DNA of 64,000 nucleotides from Pseudomonas sp. URIL14HWK12:I12 (GCF_003097135.1 NZ_QEQL01000001.1:1178001-1242000), one strand, 5' to 3'. Positions 46,787-55,968 are shown, numbered from the stretch's first letter. Numbers and translations: made by a program. The notes: generated by a model from the letters alone, not told the origin.

Positions 46787-47710
46787 ATGCAAATCAAATG
46801 GTTAGACGATCTACAAGCCATAGCAGAACTGAAAAACTTCTCTCGGGCGGCCGAGGCGCGCTGCATTACTCAATCTGCACTTTCGCGAAGAATCAGATCG
46901 TTGGAGGAATGGGTAGGGGTAGAGCTGGTCAATAGAGGTACCTACCCCGTCCAGCTCACGGCCGCCGGCCGGGCGTTTTTCGACGAAAGCCGGGAATTGA
47001 TGACGGGTTTGCTCAAGCTGAGGGCGACGCTACGGGCGGGTGACAGAATGCCTGGCCAGTCTATCCAGGTCACCGCCGCGCACAGCCTGTCCATGACGTT
47101 CCTGCCAAAATGGCTGTCTCAATTTCATGCTCATGACGAAGGCTTCAATGCCCGGGTGGTAGCGGCCAATATCCACGATGCCGTTATCGCTTTGGAGGAA
47201 GGAAGCTGCGACTTGATGATCGTTTACCATCATCCCCTGGCGCCCATCGTGCTAGATCCGTCGCGGTTCGGCAGCCTCACCCTGGGCCATGATGCGTTCA
47301 TCCCGCTTTGCGCGCCCGGCAAAAATGCCCGCCCCCGATACTCACTGCCTGGAACGCCAGGCGGCTCGCTCCCCTACCTGGCCTATACCGCGACGACCTT
47401 CCTCGGCCGAGTGGCCGACCTGGCCATCCGAAAAAGTGGTGTGCGAGCGCACTTGGAACGTTGCTACGAAGCCGATATGGCGATGCTGCTCATGCGCATG
47501 GCGGTCGAGGGGCACGGCATCGCATGGCTTCCGGAAAGCGCAGCGGCGGAAGAATTGAGCCGCGGGTCGCTGGTGAGAGCCGGGGGGGAGGAATGGGCGG
47601 CCAATCTTGAAATCCGTTCCTATTGCGCTCATGCCAACCAAAACCCAACCATGCGCAGGCTTTGGAAAACGCTTGAACAGAGTGCTGTTCTGCAGCCTGC
47701 CATCGAGTAG
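46787..47710 (+). CDS. LysR-family regulator (HypT/YjiE-like subgroup)
   Basis: A 307-residue LysR protein with the helix-turn-helix NFSRAAEARCITQSALSRRIRSLE. The opening MQIKWLDDLQAIAELKNFSR and internal TAAHSLSMTFLPKWLSQ and GHGIAWLPES resemble the YjiE/HypT branch of LysR regulators rather than the common aromatic-catabolism type. GGAGG precedes the ATG. It diverges from the symporter/racemase operon and is its likely regulator. Confidence 0.9.
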   Translation: MQIKWLDDLQAIAELKNFSRAAEARCITQSALSRRIRSLEEWVGVELVNRGTYPVQLTAAGRAFFDESRELMTGLLKLRATLRAGDRMPGQSIQVTAAHSLSMTFLPKWLSQFHAHDEGFNARVVAANIHDAVIALEEGSCDLMIVYHHPLAPIVLDPSRFGSLTLGHDAFIPLCAPGKNARPRYSLPGTPGGSLPYLAYTATTFLGRVADLAIRKSGVRAHLERCYEADMAMLLMRMAVEGHGIAWLPESAAAEELSRGSLVRAGGEEWAANLEIRSYCAHANQNPTMRRLWKTLEQSAVLQPAIE

Positions 47711-47806
47711 CCACCGCCTCGGTTTGCAGTGGCCCACCGTTGCTGACCCCCACATCGCATATTCACCCAGCGCCCGCCAGCAGTAGCCCCTTGGCCGATT
47801 GTTGCG

Positions 47807-48691
47807 TTAAGCCATGTCCAGATGTTCAACAAGATGATCGATCAACACCCGCAGCGATGGGGGCATGCGCAGGCGAGAGAGGTACATGGCGAACACACCC
47901 AATTTCTGTGCCTCGAAACCGGGCAACACGTCCACAAGCACTCCAGCCTTCAGCTCTTCGGAAACCGCAAATCTTGGCAGCATCGCCACGCCAGCGCCTT
48001 GTACCGTCGCCCGCTTCAACACCAGTGCCTCATTGGTGCTGAGGCTTCCCCGCACTGCTACCTCGTCAGTGCCCTGAGCCGAGGTGAATCGCCAGACATT
48101 GTTACCAAAATGAGCGTAAGTGAGGCAGTTGTGTGCGGCCAGGTCCCGGACATGCGCTGGGGCGCCCCGGCTGCCCAGATAGCGAGGGCTGGCGCAGATA
48201 ACCGATGCGCATTCCCCTAGCTTCCTGGCAATGAGTTGCGGGTCGGGCGTGTTGGTAATGCGGATGGCAAGGTCGATGCCATCTTCTGCCAGGTTGACCG
48301 TTCGATCTGCCACTTGAAGGTCGACCGCCATCGCCGGGTACTTCGCCAAAAAATCAACGATGGCATCGGTGAGACGGTATTCGGACAGAATCGAAGTGGC
48401 GGCCACCCTCAACAATCCCTTGGGGCTGCCGTCGAGCAATGACCCGGTGAGCTCCATGTCCAGGGCCAAGGCGAGCAATTCCTTGCAAACTGGAACGATC
48501 TGCTCCCCTGCTGCGGTCAGGCTGAGCTTTCGAGTCGTGCGATGCAGCAGCCTTGTGCCGGCCCATTCTTCGACGGTGGCGATATACCGAGAAGCCATCG
48601 CGCGGGAAATGCCAAGGTGATCCGCCGCAGCCGACATGCTACCGCGTGCAACGGTTTCGATGAAAACCTGAGCCGCCGTGATCCGATCCAT
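47807..48691 (-). CDS. LysR-family regulator
   Basis: A 294-residue LysR protein. The N-terminal helix-turn-helix is ARGSMSAAADHLGISRAMASRYIATVE, followed by the AaeR/DsdC-like effector domain with [20 protein letters not shown]. It diverges from the DsbA-family gene, and a GCGTC-N7-GACGC palindrome sits in the intergenic region. Likely controls the DsbA-family gene and itself. Confidence 0.92.
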   Translation of the reverse strand: MDRITAAQVFIETVARGSMSAAADHLGISRAMASRYIATVEEWAGTRLLHRTTRKLSLTAAGEQIVPVCKELLALALDMELTGSLLDGSPKGLLRVAATSILSEYRLTDAIVDFLAKYPAMAVDLQVADRTVNLAEDGIDLAIRITNTPDPQLIARKLGECASVICASPRYLGSRGAPAHVRDLAAHNCLTYAHFGNNVWRFTSAQGTDEVAVRGSLSTNEALVLKRATVQGAGVAMLPRFAVSEELKAGVLVDVLPGFEAQKLGVFAMYLSRLRMPPSLRVLIDHLVEHLDMA

Positions 48692-48712
48692 TGCTTCGTT
48701 CCATGCAACAAA

Positions 48713-48729
48713 GCGTCAATTTTAGACGC
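48713..48729. promoter_or_regulatory. Predicted LysR-type operator
   Basis: GCGTCAATTTTAGACGC is a perfect 5-bp inverted repeat with a 7-base AT-rich spacer. It lies 22-38 bases upstream of the LysR gene start and 63-79 bases upstream of the divergent DsbA-family gene. The spacing fits LysR recognition sites. Confidence 0.5.
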
Positions 48730-48791
48730 CTATTACTTCACGAGCCTATCTAATAATCTTGCGTCATCGATGTTGCACGGAGCCGAGATAA

Positions 48792-49469
48792 ATGGCCGAT
48801 TTGAAATTGGACTACCTGTTCGACCCATTGTGTGGTTGGTGCTACGCCAGCGCAGGGGCATTGAGCACCTTGGCAGAGCGTTACCCTGACAAACTTGAAA
48901 TGCGCCCTACCGGGCTGTTTGCCGGCGCGGGTGCCAGGCGCATCACACCTGAATTTGCTCAGCACGCCCGCTCCAACGACCTGCGCATCGCTTCCCTGAC
49001 GGGGCAACCGTTCACACCTGCCTACTTCGAGCGCATTCTGGGGCACGGCTCCCTACGCTTCGACTCGACGCCAATGAGCCGAGCACTGACGACAGTTCGA
49101 AACCTCGACAAAACGCTCGAGCCCAGGCTATACGGCAAGTTCCAATCGGCGCGCTACGTTGACGGGCTCGATACCTCCTCTGCCGAGGTCGTGACCACAT
49201 TGACCGCCGACTTTCTGGCCCATGAGCATCACCCGGTGAGCGCAGGAGACCTTCATGCGCTTATCACAGGCCAAGAGCAGGTGGCCCAGGATACGGCCTC
49301 TCGAATCGAACAAGCCCAGGCGCTTATGCAAAAGGTAGGTGCAAGTGGCGTACCGCTGCTTCTGGTCGAGATCGACGAGAAGGTGCATCCCATCAGTGGC
49401 ATGGATCTCTACGGTGACCCAAGCCGTTTGATCGCGCTGATCGAACAGCTTCAGCAATCGGCAGCCTGA
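48792..49469 (+). CDS. DsbA-family protein (FrnE-like oxidoreductase)
   Basis: A 225-residue cytoplasmic (no signal peptide) thioredoxin-fold protein of the DsbA/FrnE type. It has the redox motif CGWC in FDPLCGWCYASAGAL, the helical insertion, and the cis-proline region GASGVPLLLVEI. Family members include 2-hydroxychromene-2-carboxylate isomerase relatives and protein-disulfide oxidoreductases. The intact CxxC favours a thiol role. GGAG precedes the ATG. It diverges from a LysR gene. Confidence 0.88.
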   Translation: MADLKLDYLFDPLCGWCYASAGALSTLAERYPDKLEMRPTGLFAGAGARRITPEFAQHARSNDLRIASLTGQPFTPAYFERILGHGSLRFDSTPMSRALTTVRNLDKTLEPRLYGKFQSARYVDGLDTSSAEVVTTLTADFLAHEHHPVSAGDLHALITGQEQVAQDTASRIEQAQALMQKVGASGVPLLLVEIDEKVHPISGMDLYGDPSRLIALIEQLQQSAA

Positions 49470-49525
49470 CCCGACCGGCCCCAGCACTACTGCATACACT
49501 CCCGCAAGCAGGCAGAGGCCACGCC

Positions 49526-49789
49526 ATGATCACAGTAGCTATCGGCTATTTCATTGGCTACGGCCAGACCGCCAAGCAAGCTGGAGCCGTACAGCGCGGG
49601 GCAGCCTCGGTGGCAGGGGCTCACGTCACTATGCTGCGCATCGATGAGCACGGTGATCTTCCCGAGGGCAGCTTCGAGGTGCTGGCCCAGCAGAATGCCA
49701 TTATCTATGGCTCGCCTACCTACATGGGCGGCTCTGCATATGCCCTCTCAGGGAGTGTGGAGCGCGCGGCGCTATCCCAGCGAATGTAA
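49526..49789 (+). pseudogene. Truncated flavodoxin-like NAD(P)H:quinone oxidoreductase (WrbA-type) fragment
   Basis: The frame gives 87 residues beginning MITVAIGYFIGYGQTAKQAG with an FMN-phosphate-type loop, then LAQQNAIIYGSPTYMGG, the second flavin loop of WrbA-like flavodoxins. After that the family similarity stops, the remaining dozen residues (SGSVERAALSQRM) have no family character, and the end overlaps the convergent MocR gene by 18 bp. Full-length relatives are about 190-200 residues, so the C-terminal half is missing. The break lies near 49745. Confidence 0.75.
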
Positions 49790-51169
49790 GAACGCCACCA
49801 GCGCCGGCTCCTGCCCGTGACACACGTTCAGCCGGAACCAAGGCGTTTCCGGCATTCCGCTGCGAAACACCTTACCCGGTGCGAGGACCAGGCCGGCTGC
49901 GGCGGCGCGGCGCCAGATTTCATCGGAGCTGGCGTAGGCTGGATGACGGGCCCAAACGAATTTGCCGCCCAGCGGCCTGCAGAACAATTCAAAGCCCATA
50001 CCTTCCAATAACGCCTCGGTGGTTGCCATCCGCTCTGCCAGGCGCGTGCGCAGCCGCTCGATCGCACGCCGGTAATGCCCTTCGGTGAGTGCGTGAAAAA
50101 CAAGGCGTTCGTTGAGCTGGCTGCTGGTAATACCGGTGATCATTTTGAGGCTGCAAAGGTCGCGAATGACGTCGTCCGCCGCGGCGACGAAGCCTACACG
50201 GGCGGCGGCCGACAAGGTCTTGGAAAAACTCCCGAGATAGATGACCCGCTGCAGTTGGTCCAGGGTGGCGATGCGGGTGGCCGGTACATCGAGGAAGTCG
50301 GCGTAGGTGTCGTTTTCGACTATCCGAAACTCGTACTTCTCTGCAAGGCGCAGCAGGCGGTGGGCATGGCCAGGGGCAAGGGTCGAGCCGGTGGGCGTGT
50401 GGAGCACCGATTGAGTGAACATCACCGTAGGGCGGTGCGCCCGGGCCAGTGCTTCGACCTGCGACAGGTCCGGGCCATCGGGCGTGCGGGCGACAGGCAG
50501 TGCCTCTATCCCCTGCAGTTGCAGGTTGCTGAACAGGTTGAAATAGCCGGGATCATCCACCAGCACCGCCTCGCCCGGCCTCACCAGATAGCGCAGGATC
50601 AAGTCCACGGCCTGGGTAGCGCCATCGGTCAGTAACAACTGGCCTGGCGGGGTATGTATGCCCAGGTCACTCAGCCGCGCCTGCAACAGGTTGCGCAACG
50701 GCAGATAGCCATAGGGATCCCCGTATTGCATCAGGTCCGAATCCAGCCGGCTGGCGGCTGATTTGAGGCTGACTCGAAGGATTTCACTGTCCAGCCATTG
50801 CGCGGGCAAACGGCCGGAACTGACGTTTAGCAAGCCGTCGTCATTGGCCAGGTGCGCTCGCAACTGCCACAGGTGATCGAATGCCTTGGCAAACGAATGC
50901 TGTGACGGCTCGCAGAGCGCCGTACGGCGCGGGCGCTTGATGAAGAAACCACTGCGCGGGCGCGACTCCAGGTGCCCCAATGCTACCAGCCGTTCGAATG
51001 CTTCAGTGACGGTATGGGCGCTGACCTGATGCTGGCGGGCGAACATCCGAATCGAGGTCATGCGAGTACCCGGGCGCAGAGTGCCTTGGTCGATCAGCCG
51101 CGAAATCCCTTCGGTGATCTGCTCCACCAAAGAAACCTTCAAACCGCTGGACAACCGAATCAACGCCAT
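49772..51169 (-). CDS. MocR-type (GntR + aminotransferase) PLP-dependent regulator
   Basis: A 465-residue MocR/GabR-like regulator. The N-terminal GntR winged helix covers about 1-80 (TSIRMFARQHQVSAHTVTEAFERL). The fold-type I aminotransferase domain has the PLP lysine Lys317 in YLGSFSKTLSAAAR, plus VDDPGYFNLFSNL and the aspartate of VENDTYADF. It diverges from the M20 deacylase operon. A 25-bp palindrome and further CTGTAC repeats fill the 195-bp intergenic region, so it probably controls that operon in response to an amino-group ligand. Confidence 0.93.
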   Translation of the reverse strand: MALIRLSSGLKVSLVEQITEGISRLIDQGTLRPGTRMTSIRMFARQHQVSAHTVTEAFERLVALGHLESRPRSGFFIKRPRRTALCEPSQHSFAKAFDHLWQLRAHLANDDGLLNVSSGRLPAQWLDSEILRVSLKSAASRLDSDLMQYGDPYGYLPLRNLLQARLSDLGIHTPPGQLLLTDGATQAVDLILRYLVRPGEAVLVDDPGYFNLFSNLQLQGIEALPVARTPDGPDLSQVEALARAHRPTVMFTQSVLHTPTGSTLAPGHAHRLLRLAEKYEFRIVENDTYADFLDVPATRIATLDQLQRVIYLGSFSKTLSAAARVGFVAAADDVIRDLCSLKMITGITSSQLNERLVFHALTEGHYRRAIERLRTRLAERMATTEALLEGMGFELFCRPLGGKFVWARHPAYASSDEIWRRAAAAGLVLAPGKVFRSGMPETPWFRLNVCHGQEPALVAFLHSLG

Positions 51170-51182
51170 TGGATCCCCTCAT

Positions 51183-51207
51183 CTGTACTGGTTACCCACC
51201 AATACAG
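51183..51207. promoter_or_regulatory. Predicted MocR operator
   Basis: CTGTACTGGT-TACCC-ACCAATACAG is a 25-bp palindrome with 9 of 10 arm positions paired. Additional half-site-like copies CTGTACC (51229-51235) and GGTACAG (51302-51308) lie in the same intergenic region. MocR proteins typically bind such repeated half sites. Confidence 0.6.
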
Positions 51208-51364
51208 CGACAGTGAACATCGAGATATCTGTACCTCGCGGCACGCGCGGTGCCCAGCCTAGCATGGTTCGGCCAACACAGCGGCCCGCCAGGCAGTTAC
51301 CGGTACAGATCCGGCAGCGTCGCGCTGACGGGCGGTTTTATTTCTGCCACTTGCGGAATCGCCC

Positions 51365-52558
51365 ATGCAACAGACATCGCAACACCCCACCGAGCAAACG
51401 CTGAAGCTGCTCAGGCAACTGATAGCGTTCAACACCGTGAGCCGGGATTCGAACCTCGGCCTGATCGAATGGACCCGCGACTACCTGCAGCAGCTGGGCG
51501 CACAGGTGCGCCTGACCTACGACGCTACGCGTAACAAAGCCAACCTGTTCGCCACCTATGGGGAGGCGCCTGGCTTTGGAACGGTATTTTCCGGGCACAC
51601 CGATGTTGTGCCGGTCGACGGCCAGGCGTGGCAGACCGATCCATTCGTCGCAACCCTTCGAGAGGGCCGCCTTTATGGCCGTGGCACTTGTGACATGAAA
51701 GGCTTCATCGCCGTGTGCTTGTCGCGCTTGCCGCACTTCGCCAATGCCGATCTGAAACGACCGGTGCATCTAGCGCTGTCCTATGACGAAGAGCTCGGCT
51801 GCCTTGGCGTGGGAGGGCTGCTGGACGACCTCAAGGCTCATGGTATAGCGCCCGTTGCCTGCATCGTGGGAGAGCCCACGTCGATGCAGCCGGTGATGGC
51901 GCATAAGGGTAAGCGCGCTTACCGATGCTGTGTGCAAGGCCTTTCAGCGCACTCCTCTTCCCCTTCGCGAGGGATCAACGCGGTGGACTTCGCTGCCGAG
52001 TTGATCGTCAAGATACGTGAGATCGCCGCCGGGCTTCGCACCGGCAATGCATGGGACACAGCCTACGACGTGCCCTATTCAACGCTGACGACCACGACGA
52101 TCAAGGGAGGAATAGCGGTAAACACCGTGCCGGAACACTGCGAGTTCGTGTTCGAGCACCGCTTTCTGCCGGGCGACCCACCGCAACGGGTGATCGAGGA
52201 GCTCAATGGCTATGTCAAGCGCGTGCTCCTCCCTCAGATGCAGGCCGAAGGTGCGCGCGGACAAATCCGTTTCGAGCCGCTGGCTTCCTACCCAGGCTTG
52301 AACGGAACGCTCGACGACGAGCCGGTTGCCAGAGCGATGCGCATCCTCGGGGCAGAGGGCGCACGTAAGGTGGGCTTCGGCACCGAGGCAGGGCTGTTCG
52401 CCGCGGCAGGCATACCCGCCGTCATCTGCGGGCCGGGGGATATCGCCCAGGCTCACAAACCGGACGAATTCATCACGCTCGACCAATTGGCGCGTTGCGA
52501 GTCTTTCTTCGACCGGTATGTGACTGCATCCAGCGTGGAGGCCACGGCATGTCCTTGA
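51365..52558 (+). CDS. M20-family deacylase (ArgE/acetylornithine deacetylase-like)
   Basis: A 397-residue zinc peptidase-fold enzyme. Metal and catalytic motifs are in order: SGHTDVVPVDGQAW, GRGTCDMKGFIAV, the glutamates of LSYDEELGCLG, GEPTSMQPVMAHKG, and the late region GFGTEAGLFAAAGIPAVICGPG. The family removes N-acyl groups from amino acids. It lies in an operon with an MmgE/PrpD protein and an MFS transporter under a MocR regulator rather than near arg genes, so a catabolic N-acyl substrate is more likely than acetylornithine. Confidence 0.9.
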   Translation: MQQTSQHPTEQTLKLLRQLIAFNTVSRDSNLGLIEWTRDYLQQLGAQVRLTYDATRNKANLFATYGEAPGFGTVFSGHTDVVPVDGQAWQTDPFVATLREGRLYGRGTCDMKGFIAVCLSRLPHFANADLKRPVHLALSYDEELGCLGVGGLLDDLKAHGIAPVACIVGEPTSMQPVMAHKGKRAYRCCVQGLSAHSSSPSRGINAVDFAAELIVKIREIAAGLRTGNAWDTAYDVPYSTLTTTTIKGGIAVNTVPEHCEFVFEHRFLPGDPPQRVIEELNGYVKRVLLPQMQAEGARGQIRFEPLASYPGLNGTLDDEPVARAMRILGAEGARKVGFGTEAGLFAAAGIPAVICGPGDIAQAHKPDEFITLDQLARCESFFDRYVTASSVEATACP

Positions 52559-53913
52559 ATCTACAACTGGCGCAGTGGTGCGCCGACCGGACATTGACGT
52601 TCCCTGATTCGGCAGTGCGTGCAGCGCAGACGGCGATCACCGACGTCGTGGGCTGCCTGCTTGGCGGCCGCCGGGACGCCGCAGTGGTCAACGCCAGCCA
52701 GGCGTTTCCCTTCGAAGGCGGCAGCGCCAGTGCGGTAACCCATGCCGCGCCAATAGGCGCGACATGGGCCGCGCTGATCAACGGTTGCGCCGCCCATGCA
52801 CTGGACTTCGACGACAACTTCTTTCCGGCGGTGACGCACGCCAGCGCCTCGCTGGTGCCTGCCCTGCTGGCGTTGGGCGAGGAAATCGAGGCGACGCCAG
52901 CTGATGTGGTACGCGCTTACATCGTGGGGCTGGAGGTGGAGGCGCAGATCGGCAAGCAAGTCAATCCCTCTCACTACGCCGCAGGCTGGCACGCCACATC
53001 GACTATCGGGACCATTGGGGTAGCCGCCGCTTGCGCAGTGTTGATGCAGCTAGACACCGACGGTATTGGGCAGGCGCTGAGCGTGGCCACGAGCCTGGCC
53101 GGGGGTAGCAAATGCCAGTTCGGTTCGATGGTCAAGCCACTACACGCCGGTTTTGCGGCCATGCACGGAATCATGGCGGCACGGCTAGCGGCCGCCGGCA
53201 TCACTGGCGCGCAGGACACGCTGCTGGGCACCTGGTCGTTCGCCGAATTGTTTGCTGGCCAGGGCCAGGCTGGCTCGCCCCTGCCACAGCTCTTTCCAGA
53301 GGTGCCCCTGGCCATCGAAACGTATGGGCTGGTGGCCAAGCTTTACCCCTCGTGCATGTCCAGCCATCTGGGTATCGACGCCTTGCTCGAACTGCGCCGC
53401 CGTGGCGGTTTCGAGGTGGCACGGATTGAACGGGTGGACGTGCACCTACCCGCGTTCATGGTGGCGAACCTGCGCTACCCGTGCCCGCAGACCCCCAGCG
53501 AGGCCCGTTTCAGCATGAATTATTGCGCGGCGGTCACCCTACTCGAGGGCGCGCCGCAGATGGCGCATTTCTCAGCACAGGCCCTGGCACGCCAGGACAT
53601 CCAGCACCTGATGCCGCGCGTTCACCGCCACGTGCGTGCGACGACACCGGAAGTGGCGGCATTGCCCTGGGGGGGCGACTGCATGGCAAGGATCACCCTC
53701 GACGATGAACGGGTGCTGGATACGTGCTGGACCTACCCCAAGGGCTGCTCACGCAACCCGCTCACCGCCGAGGAACAGTGGCGCAAATTCAACGACTGCG
53801 CCACCGGCAACCTTGACGATCAGGCCATACGCCCATTGTTCGAGGCGCTCAGCGGTTTCTCTGGCCTCCCTACCCTGAGCCCGATCACCACCCGCCTGCG
53901 CCTGCAGCCTTGA
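52549..53913 (+). CDS. MmgE/PrpD-family protein
   Basis: A 454-residue member of the 2-methylcitrate dehydratase/iminodisuccinate epimerase-like family. Typical parts are AAQTAITDVVGCLLGGRRDA, the catalytic-region HALDFDDNF, AGWHATSTIGTIGVAAA and KPLHAGFAAMHGIMAARLAA. The ATG at 52549 overlaps the deacylase stop by 10 bp, so the two are translationally coupled. An upstream frame extension inside the deacylase gene is unlikely. No prpB/prpC genes lie nearby, so propionate metabolism is improbable and a racemase/epimerase or hydratase role on a dicarboxylate-like compound is possible. Confidence 0.88.
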   Translation: MSLNLQLAQWCADRTLTFPDSAVRAAQTAITDVVGCLLGGRRDAAVVNASQAFPFEGGSASAVTHAAPIGATWAALINGCAAHALDFDDNFFPAVTHASASLVPALLALGEEIEATPADVVRAYIVGLEVEAQIGKQVNPSHYAAGWHATSTIGTIGVAAACAVLMQLDTDGIGQALSVATSLAGGSKCQFGSMVKPLHAGFAAMHGIMAARLAAAGITGAQDTLLGTWSFAELFAGQGQAGSPLPQLFPEVPLAIETYGLVAKLYPSCMSSHLGIDALLELRRRGGFEVARIERVDVHLPAFMVANLRYPCPQTPSEARFSMNYCAAVTLLEGAPQMAHFSAQALARQDIQHLMPRVHRHVRATTPEVAALPWGGDCMARITLDDERVLDTCWTYPKGCSRNPLTAEEQWRKFNDCATGNLDDQAIRPLFEALSGFSGLPTLSPITTRLRLQP

Positions 53914-53933
53914 GCCATCCAACGGATATCGAC

Positions 53934-55175
53934 ATGACCACGACCAAGGAAAACAACCCTACGTCATCCCTACCTCCCGCTGCGTCAGCCTACGGCCGAG
54001 GCCACAAGGTTTTCGTACTGATCACTTTGCTGGTGTCCTGGATACTGGCCAATGCTGACCGCATGGCGATGAGCGTGGCAATCATCCCCATCACTCAGGA
54101 ATTCGATCTGGACGCAAAGGCCGCAGGCTTGGTGCTGGGGTCTTTTTACATCAGTTATGCAGCGATGCAACTGGCGGCCGGTTGGCTGGCCGACCGTTTC
54201 GGCTCGCGCGCGGTGCTGGTGTTCTGTGTCGGGTGCTGGTCAGTGTTCACCAGCCTCACCGGCATGGCCGGATCATTGTTCGCGCTGATCGCCATACGCC
54301 TGTTGTTCGGGCTCGGCGAGGGCGGTTTTGCCCCCGCCAGTACCGTTACCATCGCCGAGGCCTTCCCACGCGCCCAGCGGGCCCGTGCCAAATCGTTGAT
54401 CATCGGTGCATCGTTCATTGGAAGCGCGGTAGGCACCGGCGCGATTGCCGCCTTGATGCACGCGCATGGCTGGCGCTTCGCCTACCATGTGTTCGGGGGC
54501 ATCGGCGTGGTAGTGGCCTTGGCGTTGTGGTTCGCCGTAAAACCCTCTGCCCCGCGCAAGGGCACTGACCGGCCCCGAGGGTTGTTCACCCGATTATTTC
54601 GCCACGCCCTTCTGCGCAAAACCACGCTGATTTTCTTCTTCAGCAATATCGTTTACATCGGGCTGATCTCATGGATGCCCACCTTTCTCATGAAGACGCG
54701 TGACATTGATATCTTGCACGTTGGGGTGGCGTCGTCGATCCCATACCTGGTCGCCTTCGCTGCACTCAATGGCGTGGGGTGGCTGCTCGACAAGGTCGGC
54801 GACGGCCGAGAGCGCCTGTTCATGAGCCTCGGCGCGGCCACGGTCATTCTGTTTCTTGGCTTGATGATGTTCGTCGATTCCCTGCCCTGGCTCCTGACCT
54901 GCTGGACACTGAGCCTGGTCGGCTATACCGCGATCTACGGTACCGTGTTCGCCATTCCACTCAAGCACCTGCCGGACGATTCGGTGGGCACCGCGTCGGG
55001 CATCATCAATTTCGGTGGCCAGGTGGCTGCGGGCATTGGCCCCATGGTGATTGGCGGGCTGGTAAGCATAGGCCAAGGCTCGTTTGGCCTGGCTTTCGGT
55101 TTCCTGGTGTTGTCTGGAGCCTGCGCGCTGCTGACAGCGTTCTTCTGGCGGGCAGCCCCGGCGGGGGTTCATTGA
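53934..55175 (+). CDS. MFS transporter of the MocR/M20/PrpD module
   Basis: A 413-residue permease with about 12 helices. ILANADRMAMSVAIIPITQE and GWLADRFGSRAVLVF place it in the ACS/NNP-like organic-anion branch. I chose the ATG at 53934, which has GGA upstream. An in-frame TTG at 53910 would overlap the PrpD stop. It is the last gene of the operon and probably supplies the substrate. Confidence 0.88.
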   Translation: MTTTKENNPTSSLPPAASAYGRGHKVFVLITLLVSWILANADRMAMSVAIIPITQEFDLDAKAAGLVLGSFYISYAAMQLAAGWLADRFGSRAVLVFCVGCWSVFTSLTGMAGSLFALIAIRLLFGLGEGGFAPASTVTIAEAFPRAQRARAKSLIIGASFIGSAVGTGAIAALMHAHGWRFAYHVFGGIGVVVALALWFAVKPSAPRKGTDRPRGLFTRLFRHALLRKTTLIFFFSNIVYIGLISWMPTFLMKTRDIDILHVGVASSIPYLVAFAALNGVGWLLDKVGDGRERLFMSLGAATVILFLGLMMFVDSLPWLLTCWTLSLVGYTAIYGTVFAIPLKHLPDDSVGTASGIINFGGQVAAGIGPMVIGGLVSIGQGSFGLAFGFLVLSGACALLTAFFWRAAPAGVH

Positions 55176-55527
55176 ACCTGGCACCGAGCCAACAGTTCGC
55201 CTGGCCACGGCGGGGGTATCCGTAGCGCCATGGCCGATAGCAAAAGCTTCGGCTCTGGTACTGGCAACTCGGGCCACCGTCAAATCACACCTCCTCGCCC
55301 GCCTGTCGCTTACGGGCGATACACAGCGCCGCTGGCTCGGCAGCGGTCTTTTTGCGCCTATTGCGTGCCGATGATTCATACAGGCGCCGAGCGAGGTATG
55401 ATCGGCAAAGCCTTACCAGGATGAGCCGGCGCCGATGTGGGTGGGCCCCTGCGGGAATACAGGTTTCGTTAGCCCACTCCGAGGCCAGGCTCTTTTTAGC
55501 ATCCAGCTTGTCTTTTCAGAGAACACT
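55176..55527. other. Intergenic stretch without recognised gene
   Basis: About 350 bases between the MFS gene and the GFA-family gene. I see no convincing coding frame, tRNA, insertion sequence or strong terminator. The promoter of the downstream gene is presumably in its last 100 bases. Confidence 0.5.
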
Positions 55528-55968
55528 ATGACCGATGAAAAGAACGATGATCGCCGTATTCACCAGGCAGCTTGCCACTGTGGAACGGTGCGCTTTTCCG
55601 TGTGCCTGGCCGATGGCTTGCGTACGGCGCGTAGGTGCAACTGTTCGCTCTGCCGCATGCGGGGCGCCGTGGCGGTGTCAGCCAACCTGAGCGACATCAC
55701 GATCACCCAGGGGGCAGAGGCGCTCACCCTCTATCAATTCAACACACACGAAGCTAAACACTATTTCTGCTCGAAATGTGGCATCTACACCTTCCACCAG
55801 CGCCGCTCCACCCCGACCCAATATGGGGTCAACGTCGCCTGTATCGAAGGGATGAGCCCATTCGACTTTCCTGAGTTGCCCGTCTACGAAGGCCGAAGCC
55901 ATCCCAAAGATCGCGTTGGCGGCGGTGTAACGCTCGCAGGTTGGCTGCGATACGAAATGAGCTCATAG
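55528..55968 (+). CDS. GFA-family (glutathione-dependent formaldehyde-activating-like) protein
   Basis: A 146-residue CENP-V/GFA-fold zinc protein. The cysteine pattern is intact: HQAACHCGTVRFSV, RRCNCSLCRMRGAV and HYFCSKCGIYTFHQ, the two zinc sites of the family. The ATG at 55528 has AGAGAA upstream. A longer frame starting at 55435 adds 31 residues unlike the family. The gene stands alone. Most relatives have no proven role beyond zinc binding and possible thiol-adduct chemistry. Confidence 0.9.
   Translation: MTDEKNDDRRIHQAACHCGTVRFSVCLADGLRTARRCNCSLCRMRGAVAVSANLSDITITQGAEALTLYQFNTHEAKHYFCSKCGIYTFHQRRSTPTQYGVNVACIEGMSPFDFPELPVYEGRSHPKDRVGGGVTLAGWLRYEMSS

Noticed and set aside
52549..53913. 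prpD of the methylcitrate cycle
   Set aside because: No prpB, prpC or acnD neighbour is present and the gene is coupled to an M20 deacylase, so only the family name is used.
55176..55527. Coding remnant in the gap after the MFS gene
   Set aside because: Short frames on both strands give no recognisable family and no ribosome-binding site.
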